A stretch of 64,000 bases of DNA from Oscillospiraceae bacterium (GTDB lineage Bacteria; Bacillota; Clostridia; Oscillospirales; Oscillospiraceae), in NCBI GenBank assembly GCA_910575815.1, contig CAJTFN010000001.1, positions 124,001 through 188,000 of the forward strand, given 5' to 3'. The position numbers and the translations under genes were made by a program. The notes under the pieces are model-generated. The model had not been told where the DNA came from. It did not search any database and saw only the letters and a list, made by a program, of their open reading frames with translations. This document shows, piece by piece, positions 1-7,762 of the stretch. Position 1 is the stretch's first letter; every line of letters starts with the position of its first letter.

Positions 1-1
1 G

Positions 2-349
2 GGACGCCCGAGACGGCCCCGGCGGCCTCCCCCGCCGCCTCCGCCCAGAAGGCCTCCCAGAGGCCCGGGTCCCGGCGGCTTTGGCGGGGGTAGCTTCGGC
101 GGCGGCGCGGGCCGCGGCGGGCGCCCCGGTAGTTTCGGCGGCGGCGGACGCCCTGGCGGCTTCGGTGGGGGCTCCTTCGGCGGCGGTGCGGGCCGGGGAG
201 GCTTCGGTGGCTTCGGCGGGGGCAGCTTCGGCGGCGGTATGGGCCGCGGCGGACGCCCCGGCGGCTTCGGCGGGGGCAGCTTCGGCGGCGGCGCGGGCCG
301 CGGCGGACGCTCCGGCGGCTTTGGCGGCGGCGGAGGGCGCAGAAGGTAG
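2..349 (+). CDS. C-terminal fragment of a Pro- then Gly/Arg-rich protein
   Basis: The reading frame is open from the window edge to the TAG at 347-349, so only the C-terminal part is present. It begins with an Arg/Pro-rich stretch including a run of seven prolines. It then becomes almost pure Gly with Phe, Ser and Arg, organised as repeated FGGGSFGGGAGRGG units and ending GGGGGRRR. Such tails are seen on TPM-domain membrane-associated proteins and on some RNA helicases of Clostridia; the Pro-then-Gly order fits the TPM type better, but no catalytic domain is in the window. The stop is followed closely by a strong terminator, which supports this frame over the overlapping Ala-rich one. Confidence 0.55.
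   Translation, partial: GRPRRPRRPPPPPPPRRPPRGPGPGGFGGGSFGGGAGRGGRPGSFGGGGRPGGFGGGSFGGGAGRGGFGGFGGGSFGGGMGRGGRPGGFGGGSFGGGAGRGGRSGGFGGGGGRRR
82..340 (+). repeat. Tandem Gly-rich coding repeats
   Basis: About four imperfect units of roughly 50 bases encode FGGGSFGGG followed by AGRGG or MGRGG, with RPGG or RSGG linkers. Unit boundaries are irregular, and one linker is replaced by FGG. The pattern suggests expansion by slippage or unequal recombination. Confidence 0.7.
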
Positions 350-375
350 CCGCTCATTTTCAAAAGGAAACGTAC

Positions 376-418
376 AAAGCAGCTCCCAGCCTCTCAAGGA
401 AGCCGGGAGCTGCTTTTT
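376..418 (+). terminator. Rho-independent terminator
   Basis: A 12-bp perfect stem (AAAGCAGCTCCC paired with GGGAGCTGCTTT) is followed by a T run. It closes the Gly-rich gene and also lies in the gap before the convergent degV-type gene. Confidence 0.85.
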
Positions 419-479
419 CACAGTGCTTCGTCCGGAGAAATGCCGGACTCCATAGCGGGCAAATATTCGGCGGGAAAGG

Positions 480-1346
480 TCAGTCGAGAATCTGGATGGC
501 GGCGCCCAGGACGCCGTCGCCGATGTAGACGCTGAGGGTGCCGTCGATTTCGCCGTCCCAGAGGTGATCGTAGTCCGGCAGGGCGGCGGTGAGCTTCTGG
601 CGCAGGAGCTCCATTTCCGCGGCGGCTCCGCCGTTGGCGATGGCCAGGTTGTATTTCTTGTGGCTTCCGCAGCGGTCCGCAGTCATGGCGACCAGCTTGT
701 CCATAACCTGGTTCCGTCCCCGGACCTTGGCAACGGATTGGAGCTGGCCATCAGGGGCAAAGGTGATGATGGGCTTGATCTGGAGCAGGGTTCCCGCCGT
801 GGCGGTGACCTTGCCGATGCGCCCGCCCTTCATCAGATACTCCAGGGTGTCCACGGAGAAGAAGGGGAAGGTGCTGGCAATCAGCTGTGGAGCCCGGCGC
901 TCCACCAGGGTCTCCCAGTCCATGCCGTTTCGGATGTCCTCCGCCAGCTGGAGCACCGTCAGCCCTTGGCCCAGGGAGCCGCTGACCGAGTCGAAGACCC
1001 GGATGGGGAAGCTTTCCCCGCTCTCCTCGGCGATGAGGCGCACCAGATTGTAGGTGCCGGAAAGACCACTGGAGAGCATAACGGCCAGGACGCCGTCGTA
1101 GCCGGCATCCTTAATTTCCTGGAGTACCGCGCCCACGCTCTCCACCGAGGGCAGGGAGGTCTGGGGCAGCTCGCCAGCCCGGAGGCGGCGGTAGATGTCA
1201 GTGTTGCGGATGTTGACGCCGTCGGCATACTCGCCGTCGGCGCAGAGGATGCGCAGGGGGACCAGATGAATACGGTTTTCCGCTGCCAGCTCCGGGGACA
1301 GATCCGCACAGGAATCCGTTAGCAGCGCAATCTTTTGAGGGGCCAC
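480..1346 (-). CDS. DegV family (fatty-acid-binding) protein
   Basis: The 288-residue protein begins with the DegV signature: a beta strand, then LLTDSCADLSPE, then PLRI and DGVNI. It has the family's usual length of about 280 residues. DegV proteins bind a fatty acid and, as FakB subunits, present it to the FakA kinase for incorporation into phospholipid; no fakA is visible here, so its partner is elsewhere. The Ser in TDSCAD and the segment SSGLSGTYN (about residue 90) match the lipid-carboxylate-binding loops of the family. The start is a GTG with an AAGGAGT ribosome-binding site upstream. It is a single-gene unit facing away from recJ, with its own promoter. Confidence 0.9.
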   Translation of the reverse strand: MAPQKIALLTDSCADLSPELAAENRIHLVPLRILCADGEYADGVNIRNTDIYRRLRAGELPQTSLPSVESVGAVLQEIKDAGYDGVLAVMLSSGLSGTYNLVRLIAEESGESFPIRVFDSVSGSLGQGLTVLQLAEDIRNGMDWETLVERRAPQLIASTFPFFSVDTLEYLMKGGRIGKVTATAGTLLQIKPIITFAPDGQLQSVAKVRGRNQVMDKLVAMTADRCGSHKKYNLAIANGGAAAEMELLRQKLTAALPDYDHLWDGEIDGTLSVYIGDGVLGAAIQILD

Positions 1347-1435
1347 GTGTTCCCAACTCCTTTTTCTTTAAGAGGCCCGGGCTCCGCATCGGCGGAGACG
1401 GCGGGCGGTGATACTTGCAAAAACGTATTGTAGCT

Positions 1436-1464
1436 ATTATCCCACAAACAGAGAGAAACTGCAA
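1436..1464 (-). promoter_or_regulatory. SigA-type promoter for the degV-type gene
   Basis: Read on the minus strand, TTGCAG, a 17-base spacer and GATAAT lie about 90 bases upstream of the GTG start. Confidence 0.55.
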
Positions 1465-1571
1465 GGACAATTTGCAAAGAACTTCTTCGAGGGATGCTGG
1501 GGGAAGAATAGGGGCATCAGGCATACTGCCAGGAGACGAAATATCGGCTGATTCCGCACATTTGGTAAAAT

Positions 1572-1606
1572 CCCCTTCCGGCGGCCGGTCCTCGCCGGAA
1601 GAGGGG
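1572..1606. other. Intergenic inverted repeat
   Basis: CCCCTTCCGGCG pairs with CGCCGGAAGAGGGG, with one unpaired base and a 9-base loop. It lies in the 418-base gap between divergent genes and has no T run, so it is not a typical terminator. Otherwise this gap holds only the two promoters. Confidence 0.5.
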
Positions 1607-1685
1607 TCGCGGCCATTCGATCCCCCTTTTCGGGCCGAAGGGAGGCACTTTTTCGACAGCCGCCGGGGAAATCAAGAGATTTCCC

Positions 1686-1714
1686 TTTACCTGCCGGGGA
1701 TTTTCTGCTACAAT
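1686..1714 (+). promoter_or_regulatory. SigA-type promoter for recJ-rel
   Basis: TTTACC, a 17-base spacer and TACAAT lie about 50 bases upstream of the recJ start, with an AGGAAAGGGGG ribosome-binding site between them. Confidence 0.6.
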
Positions 1715-1764
1715 ATACGAGTTATATTTTACCGAAACGCCAGACAGGAAAGGGGGAACGCAGG

Positions 1765-3843
1765 ATGAAGTATAAAAAATGGAACATCGGCGTCCCCAAG
1801 GAGGAGACCATTGCCCAGCTGCAAGAGGCGGGTTACCCCTATCTGATGGCCCTGGTGCTGGCGGCCCGGGGCATCGCCTCCCCGGAGACGGCGGCGGAGT
1901 TTTTGGACCGGGACCGGAAGCTGACGCTGTCCCCCATGCTCATGCGGGACATGGACAAGGCGGTGACCCGGATTCAACAGGCCGTTAGCCGGGGGGAGAC
2001 CATCGCCGTCTTCGGGGATTACGACGTGGACGGCATCACATCCACCGTGCTGCTGCTGGATTATCTGAAAAGCTGCGGCGTGAAGTGCCTGCGCTATATT
2101 CCCCGGCGGATTGAGGATGGCTATGGCCTCTCCAAGCCCGCCATCCAAAGCCTGTGGGACCAGGGCGCCACGCTGATGATTACCGTGGACTGCGGCATTA
2201 CCGGGAATGAGGAGGTGGATTTCGCCAACTCCCTGGGAATGGACGTGGTGGTGACGGACCATCACGAGTGCAAGGAGGCGCTGCCCAACGCCGTGGCTGT
2301 GGTGGATCCCCACCGGCCGGACTGCCCTTACCCCTTCAAATTCCTGGCGGGCTGCGGCGTGGCGCTGAAGCTGGTGCTGGCCCTGGGGGGCGAGAGCCGG
2401 GAGGACGCCCTCTTCGCCCGCTACTGCACCTTGGCCGCCATTGGCACCGTGGCCGACGTGATGCGCATGGAGGGGGAGAACCGGGCCATTGTCTCCTGCG
2501 GCCTGGAGGCCCTGCCCCACACGGATTTTAAAGGGATTCACGCCCTCTTGCGGGAGGCAGGCCTTGCGGGAAAGCCCATTACCTCCATTCAGATCGGCTT
2601 CGTCCTCTCCCCCCGGATCAACGCCGCGGGACGCATGGGGGCGGCGGATCTGGCGGCGGATCTGCTGGAGACCGAGGACCCCGCCCGGGCCGAGGAGCTG
2701 GCCCAGAAGCTCTGCGAACTGAACCGGGAGCGTCAGTCCGTGGAACAGGCCATCTGTGCCGATGCGGTGGAACAGATTGAGACCCTCCGCCAGGAGGAGC
2801 GCAGCGCCCTGGTTCTCTCCAGTGAGGAATGGCACCAGGGAGTGGTGGGCATTGTGGCCTCCCGCCTCAGCGAGAAATACTCCTGCCCCAGCTTCATGAT
2901 TCACTTGAAGGACGGGACCGGCCGGGGCTCCTGCCGGTCATACGGGGGCTTTAACCTCTTCAACGCCCTGGAGTCCTGCGCGGATTTGCTGGACGGCTTC
3001 GGCGGGCACGAGCTGGCCGCCGGATTTACCATTCCGGAGGAGAACATCGCCGCTTTCCGGGAGCGGATGAACCGCTGTGTCCGCTCTGCCACAGGGGGAG
3101 AGCCGCCGGTGAGTTCCCTGGAGGTGGACGCGGCGGTGGCTTCCCCCGGGGAGTTGACCTTGGAGCAGGCGGAGCAGCTGGAGCTGCTGGAGCCCTATGG
3201 GGCCGGCAATCCCAGACCGGTTTTCGCCCTGCTGGGAGCCACGGTGGAGAGCGTCCAGCCCGTGGGCCAGGGGAAGCACTTGAAACTGCGGCTGAGCAAG
3301 GGCGTCAGCCGGTTTGACGCCATCTTCTTTTCCGTCACGGAGGAGGAGTGCGGCGTAATTCCCGGCAGCCGGGTGGATGCCGCTTTCTATCTCCAGGCCA
3401 ACACCTTCCGGGGCGCTACCACGCTGCAGCTGCAAATGGTGGACGTGCGGCCCTCCTTGAGCCCCAGCCGCAGCGAGGCGGCGGCTCTGGCTCTGGTGGG
3501 CCGTCTGGTGCGGGAGGAGCCCTTGACGCGGCAGGAGCTGACGCGGCTCAAGGCCAGCCCGAGTCAGTATCAGGAGTGCTGGGCGGCCCTGACCCATTTT
3601 CTTCGTCAGGGCAAGGTCCGGGAGGAGCGTCTGCCCTTCCTGCGGAAGATCGCGGGCCAGGTGGGGGGAAACGAGAGTTTCCTGCGGACCTATCTGTCCC
3701 TGGCGGTCTTCAAAGAGCGAGGCCTGGTCTCCCTGGTTCGGGAGGGAGACTGGCTGACCATGTATTTGACAGGGGATCCGGAGGGGGCGCGGTGGGACGC
3801 CTGCCCCTATCTGGCCCGTCTGCGAGACAAGGAGGCGAACTGA
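1765..3843 (+). CDS. recJ: Single-stranded-DNA-specific exonuclease RecJ
   Basis: The 692-residue protein is a DHH-family 5'-3' exonuclease acting on single-stranded DNA in recombination and mismatch or base-excision repair. The metal-binding motif DYDVDG starts at residue 85 and the DHH motif (VTDHHE) is at residues 165-167. The DHHA1 region follows: WHQGVVGIVASRLSEK, then the GRGSCRS and FGGHELAAGF nucleic-acid-binding motifs. An OB-fold-like region and a C-terminal extension complete it. It is intact and of normal length for Firmicutes. The next gene begins one base after the stop, so the two are translationally linked, a common recJ-rel arrangement in Clostridia. Confidence 0.96.
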   Translation: MKYKKWNIGVPKEETIAQLQEAGYPYLMALVLAARGIASPETAAEFLDRDRKLTLSPMLMRDMDKAVTRIQQAVSRGETIAVFGDYDVDGITSTVLLLDYLKSCGVKCLRYIPRRIEDGYGLSKPAIQSLWDQGATLMITVDCGITGNEEVDFANSLGMDVVVTDHHECKEALPNAVAVVDPHRPDCPYPFKFLAGCGVALKLVLALGGESREDALFARYCTLAAIGTVADVMRMEGENRAIVSCGLEALPHTDFKGIHALLREAGLAGKPITSIQIGFVLSPRINAAGRMGAADLAADLLETEDPARAEELAQKLCELNRERQSVEQAICADAVEQIETLRQEERSALVLSSEEWHQGVVGIVASRLSEKYSCPSFMIHLKDGTGRGSCRSYGGFNLFNALESCADLLDGFGGHELAAGFTIPEENIAAFRERMNRCVRSATGGEPPVSSLEVDAAVASPGELTLEQAEQLELLEPYGAGNPRPVFALLGATVESVQPVGQGKHLKLRLSKGVSRFDAIFFSVTEEECGVIPGSRVDAAFYLQANTFRGATTLQLQMVDVRPSLSPSRSEAAALALVGRLVREEPLTRQELTRLKASPSQYQECWAALTHFLRQGKVREERLPFLRKIAGQVGGNESFLRTYLSLAVFKERGLVSLVREGDWLTMYLTGDPEGARWDACPYLARLRDKEAN

Positions 3844-3844
3844 C

Positions 3845-6037
3845 ATGACCGTGCAGGAACAGTATGAGCTGCTGGAAAAAACTGTCCGAGCCTATAATCC
3901 TGCGGCGGACTTTGACCATATCCGCGAGGCCTTTGCCTACGCGGACCGCTGCCACCAGGGACAAAAACGAAAGAGCGGCGAGCCCTATATCATCCACCCG
4001 CTGGCCGTGGCTCAGATTGTGGCGGAGGAGCTGAAGCTGGACTCCGAGTCCATCGAGGCGGCCCTGCTCCACGATGTCATCGAGGACACCCCCGCCACCC
4101 ACGAGGATGTGGCCCGGATGTTCTCCCCCACCATCGCCGACCTGGTGGAGGGCGTCAGCAAGCTGACCCGCATCCAGTACGCCACCAAGGAAGACGAGCA
4201 GATGGAAAACCTCCGGAAGATGCTCATTGCCATGAGCAAGGATATCCGGGTGATTCTTATCAAGGTCTCCGACCGGCTTCATAACATGCGGACCATGGAG
4301 TATCAGTCCCCGGAGAAGCAGAAGCAGAAATCCCTGGAGACCATGGAGATATACGCTCCCATCTCCCACCGGCTGGGTATGCAGCGCATCAAGTGGGAGC
4401 TGGAGGACCTGTCCTTGAAATACCTGGACCCCGTGGGCTATGAGGAGATCATCTCCCGTCTGGACGCCAAGAAGACGGAGTATGACGCCTTCCTCCTCCG
4501 GACCCAGACCCAGATTGACGACCGGCTCAACGAGCTTGCCATCAAGCACATGGTTTACGGGCGGATCAAGCACCCCTATTCCATCTATCGGAAAATGTTC
4601 AACCAGCAGAAGTCCCTGGATGAGATTTTCGACCTGTTCGCTTTCCGGGTTTTAGTGGACACGATGGGGGACTGCTACAACGTCCTGGGGGTCATTCACG
4701 ACATTTACAAGCCCATTCCCGGCCGGTTCAAAGACTACATCGGCACGGAGAAGCCCAACGGCTACCAGTCTCTTCACACCACGGTGATGGGGCCCGACGG
4801 CCTGCCCTTCGAGGTGCAGATCCGCACCTGGAAGATGCACGAGATCGCCGAGTACGGCGTAGCCGCCCACTGGAAGTACAAGCAGCATGGCCAGGGGGCG
4901 GGAACCGAGGGGAAATACGAGTGGGTCCGCCGCTTGCTGGAGAATCAGGAGGGGGCCGACGCGGAGGAATATATTCACTCCCTGAAAGTGGACATGTTCG
5001 CTGACGAGGTCTTCGTCTTCACCCCCAACGGGGATGTGCAGAATCTCCCCGCCGGGGCCACGCCCATTGACTTTGCCTACGCCATCCATTCCGCCGTGGG
5101 CAACCGGATGGTGGGGGCCAAGGTGAACAACCGGATTGTCACCTTTGACCACATTTTGAAAAACGGCGACATCGTGGAGATCATGACCTCCAAGTCCGCC
5201 AAGGGGCCCAGCCGGGATTGGATGAAGATCGCCAAGAGCAGCGAGGCCCGGAGCAAGATTCGCCAGTGGTTCAAAAAGGAGAAGCGGGAGGAGAACATCG
5301 CCAACGGCCGTTCCTCCTTCGAGCAGGAGCTGAAGCACGCGGGGCTGGTCATGAAGGACGTGACGGACCCGGAGAATCTGCCCCATCTTTTGAAAAAGGT
5401 CTCCTACGGAACCCTGGAGGAGATGTACGCCGCCATTGGCTACGGCGGCTTTACCGCCCAGAAGGCCGTCAGCCGGATGAAGGGAGAGCTGCTGCGGATT
5501 TCCCGGCAGCACCAGGCGGAGGAGCTGACCCTCAAGCCGGAGGAGCCCCCCATCCCGGTGCCATCCAGGCCCGTAAGCAAGAGCGAGCAAGGCATTATTG
5601 TGGAGGGACTGGACAACTGTCTGGTAAAGTTCTCCCGCTGTTGCACCCCGGTGCCGGGGGACGAAATCGTGGGCTTCATCACCCGGGGTTACGGCGTGTC
5701 CGTCCACCGGGCAGACTGCCCCAACGCCGCGCCGGAACGCCGAACGGGCCAGGAGGGCCGCTGGCTGAAGGTTACCTGGGGCAGCGATACGAACGAGAGC
5801 TATCCGACGACCATTGATGTGGTCTGCAAGGACCGGATGAATTTGATTTTGGATATCTCGACGGCCCTTTCCAGTACGAACACCTTTGTATCCGGGCTGA
5901 ACTCCCGGAGCACGGAGGATGGATTCGCGGTGATTCGCCTGGAGATTCGGGTCCGGGACGGTGCCCAGATGAAGGCGATTATGAATAAGCTGAATCAAAT
6001 TTCCGGGGTCCTGCGGGTGACGCGCCCGGCGGGATGA
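3845..6037 (+). CDS. rel: Bifunctional (p)ppGpp synthetase/hydrolase (RelA/SpoT family)
   Basis: This is a full-length 730-residue long RSH protein that makes and degrades the alarmone (p)ppGpp. The N-terminal HD hydrolase domain is complete, with HQGQKRKSGEPYIIHP and the catalytic HD pair at residues 76-77 (LLHDVIEDT). The synthetase domain follows, with RFKDYIG and PNGYQSLHT. A TGS domain (about residues 385-450, VFVFTPNGDV) follows, then a zinc-finger-like CC segment (SRCCTPVPGDEI), and a C-terminal ACT domain ending in a VLRVTRP strand. Both active sites look intact, so dual activity is expected. It shares a transcript with recJ. Confidence 0.97.
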   Translation: MTVQEQYELLEKTVRAYNPAADFDHIREAFAYADRCHQGQKRKSGEPYIIHPLAVAQIVAEELKLDSESIEAALLHDVIEDTPATHEDVARMFSPTIADLVEGVSKLTRIQYATKEDEQMENLRKMLIAMSKDIRVILIKVSDRLHNMRTMEYQSPEKQKQKSLETMEIYAPISHRLGMQRIKWELEDLSLKYLDPVGYEEIISRLDAKKTEYDAFLLRTQTQIDDRLNELAIKHMVYGRIKHPYSIYRKMFNQQKSLDEIFDLFAFRVLVDTMGDCYNVLGVIHDIYKPIPGRFKDYIGTEKPNGYQSLHTTVMGPDGLPFEVQIRTWKMHEIAEYGVAAHWKYKQHGQGAGTEGKYEWVRRLLENQEGADAEEYIHSLKVDMFADEVFVFTPNGDVQNLPAGATPIDFAYAIHSAVGNRMVGAKVNNRIVTFDHILKNGDIVEIMTSKSAKGPSRDWMKIAKSSEARSKIRQWFKKEKREENIANGRSSFEQELKHAGLVMKDVTDPENLPHLLKKVSYGTLEEMYAAIGYGGFTAQKAVSRMKGELLRISRQHQAEELTLKPEEPPIPVPSRPVSKSEQGIIVEGLDNCLVKFSRCCTPVPGDEIVGFITRGYGVSVHRADCPNAAPERRTGQEGRWLKVTWGSDTNESYPTTIDVVCKDRMNLILDISTALSSTNTFVSGLNSRSTEDGFAVIRLEIRVRDGAQMKAIMNKLNQISGVLRVTRPAG

Positions 6038-6110
6038 CGGCGGAAGAAATTCCGCTCCGTTCCGCCGCCGCCTGCGGCGACGGCTCCACACGCTCCATTC
6101 CTTCCGCCTC

Positions 6111-6172
6111 CCTTCAAGAGGGGACTTTGTCCCCCCTTGAGGATTCCCCCTCCCCTGCGGGGGGACGGGGGA
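6111..6172. repeat. Paired G/C-rich hairpins in the rel-dtd gap
   Basis: A 14-bp near-perfect stem (6111-6124 with 6129-6142, centred on TTTG) is followed at once by a second C-run/G-run hairpin ending at 6172. The two fill much of the 190-base gap and look like a short dispersed repeat of REP type. They could act as a processing or attenuation element; that is inference. Confidence 0.5.
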
Positions 6173-6226
6173 CGAGGGGCTTGGGATGGGGGCTGTGATT
6201 GCGATTTTGTGTGAGGAGGGATGGTT

Positions 6227-6670
6227 GTGCGGGCGGTTGTGACTCGCGTGAAGCATGCGTCGGTTTCCATTGAGGGGACGGTTCGGGGACAGATCGGAGA
6301 GGGGTATTTGGTCCTTTTGGGCGTGGCCCCTGGGGATTCGGAGGAGACTGCCTTGAAGTTGGCGGATAAGATTTGTAACCTCCGGGTATTTGAAGATGAG
6401 AACGGGAAGATGAACCTCAGCCTGGAACAGGTGGGAGGAAGTCTTTTGGTGATTTCACAGTTTACCTTGTTTGCGGACACCTCTTCCCGCCGCCCGGGGT
6501 TTACCGGGGCGGCAAAGCCCGATTTGGCGGTTCCGTTGTATGAGAAGTTTATGGGCCGCTGCCGGGAGCGGGGGGTTGTGGTGGAGCATGGGGAGTTTGG
6601 CGCCGAAATGGAAGTGGATTCCTTGAACCACGGGCCGGTGACCATTTTGTTTGACACAGAGAAATCATAA
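6227..6670 (+). CDS. dtd: D-aminoacyl-tRNA deacylase
   Basis: Dtd hydrolyses D-amino acids mis-attached to tRNA. The active-site SQFTLF motif and the C-terminal NHGPVTILFDT motif carrying the Gly-Pro are both present, and the length of 147 residues is normal. The start is chosen as the GTG at 6227: it gives the family's MRAVV beginning and sits seven bases after AGGAGG. The ATG two codons upstream at 6221 is only one base from that ribosome-binding site. It starts the dtd, unknown gene, hydrolase, hemZ run, all + strand and closely spaced. Confidence 0.94.
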   Translation: MRAVVTRVKHASVSIEGTVRGQIGEGYLVLLGVAPGDSEETALKLADKICNLRVFEDENGKMNLSLEQVGGSLLVISQFTLFADTSSRRPGFTGAAKPDLAVPLYEKFMGRCRERGVVVEHGEFGAEMEVDSLNHGPVTILFDTEKS

Positions 6671-6692
6671 TAATAGAAGAGAGGCATTTGGG

Positions 6693-7115
6693 ATGGGACT
6701 GTTTTCGAAATGGTTTGAAACCTTCAGGAAGAACGATCAGAAGGCCCAGCCTTGCCGGGACTGGCCCTGGACGCTGAATCTGTCCGGATATCCCAGCACG
6801 CAGATCAGCTGGGAAATTCTCTCTTCGGAGCTGCGGGAACTCAATTTGGAGGACGTGGACAGTTTTTTGATTCTGGAACAGAAGGATCCCAAGAATCCGG
6901 AGGCCTACTGGTACATCCAGAGCGCCATAGCGAAGGCGGGCCCCTCTCAAGGACAATATATCGTAGGCGTGGGCTGGTTCGCGCCGGAACACAACCAGAT
7001 GTGGGAGCGCTGCGTTCCCCAGGTGGAACAGGTGATCCGCTATTTCGATCAGGCGTTCAATCAGTATCGTATGGACTTTTCCGGCTTTGAGGATCAGTCT
7101 GATATGCTCTCTTGA
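6693..7115 (+). CDS. Hypothetical protein, about 140 residues
   Basis: I do not recognise a family. The product is soluble and acidic, with no signal or membrane segment. It begins MGLFSKWFETF and contains a predicted alpha/beta core with aromatic-rich segments (EAYWYIQSAI, VGVGWFAPEHNQMWERC). The ATG at 6693 is preceded by a modest purine-rich site; an upstream in-frame ATG at 6651 overlaps dtd and is less likely. It sits between dtd and a hydrolase, probably cotranscribed with them. Confidence 0.7.
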   Translation: MGLFSKWFETFRKNDQKAQPCRDWPWTLNLSGYPSTQISWEILSSELRELNLEDVDSFLILEQKDPKNPEAYWYIQSAIAKAGPSQGQYIVGVGWFAPEHNQMWERCVPQVEQVIRYFDQAFNQYRMDFSGFEDQSDMLS

Positions 7116-7141
7116 GGAGCCCGGGAAGAGAGGAGACCTTG

Positions 7142-7762
7142 ATGAAAGTAAAAATGATGCAGGTGGGCCCTCTGGGCACCAACTGCTATATTCTGGAGGA
7201 TGAGGCCAGCCGCGAGGCGGCGGTGATTGATCCCGGCGGGGACGCGCCGGAGATCATCAAGGCTCTGGAGGGAGCGGCGCTCCGCTACATTCTCCTGACC
7301 CACGGACACTACGACCACACCGGCGGTGTGGCGGAGCTACAGGAGGCGTTCCCCCAGGCGGCGCTCTATATTCACCGGAAAGACCTGGAGGACGTGGATC
7401 CGTCCCTGTTCCCGCTGCGCACCCAGATTCAGGGCGCGAATCTCTATGACGAGGGCGCCTGGATTTCCTTTGGAGGAGATACCGTTAAAATTCAGGTTCT
7501 CCACACCCCCGGTCACTCCGAGGGCAGCGTGACCCTCCGCTGCGGGGACCTGCTCTTCTGCGGGGACACCCTCTTCGCCGGGTCCTGTGGCCGGACGGAC
7601 TTCCCCGGCGGCAGTGTGCCCAAGATGCTGGCCTCCCTTCGCCGCCTGGGAGAGCTGGAGGGGAATCTCCAGGTCCTTCCCGGACACATGGAGGCCAGCA
7701 CCCTGGAGGAGGAGCGGCGTCACAACCCCTACCTTCGCCAGGCGATGCGGAAGACGACATGA
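7142..7762 (+). CDS. Metallo-beta-lactamase-fold hydrolase (YqgX/glyoxalase II-like)
   Basis: A 206-residue MBL-fold protein. The zinc-binding LTHGHYDHTGG motif, a downstream histidine in HTPGHSEGS, the bridging aspartate segment LFCGDTLFAGSCGRTD and the terminal LPGHM histidine are all present. This layout matches hydroxyacylglutathione hydrolase-like proteins common in Firmicutes; the natural substrate is unknown. The ATG at 7142 is placed after AGAGGAG; an upstream ATG at 7112 has no good site. Its stop overlaps the hemZ start by four bases (ATGA), indicating translational coupling. Confidence 0.9.
   Translation: MKVKMMQVGPLGTNCYILEDEASREAAVIDPGGDAPEIIKALEGAALRYILLTHGHYDHTGGVAELQEAFPQAALYIHRKDLEDVDPSLFPLRTQIQGANLYDEGAWISFGGDTVKIQVLHTPGHSEGSVTLRCGDLLFCGDTLFAGSCGRTDFPGGSVPKMLASLRRLGELEGNLQVLPGHMEASTLEEERRHNPYLRQAMRKTT

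Noticed and set aside
1-340. CRISPR-like repetition at the window start
   Set aside because: The repeats are tandem coding units without unique spacers.
564-1322. 252-codon + strand frame opposite the degV-type gene
   Set aside because: It is antisense to a clearly recognisable gene, rich in Gly/Val/Asp from GC bias, and has no family-like motif.
1729-2904. 391-codon minus-strand frame opposite recJ
   Set aside because: Shadow of recJ in GC-rich DNA; composition dominated by Gly, His and Leu without domains.
4652-6256. 534-codon minus-strand frame opposite rel
   Set aside because: Antisense to an intact RSH gene; no ribosome-binding site or motif.
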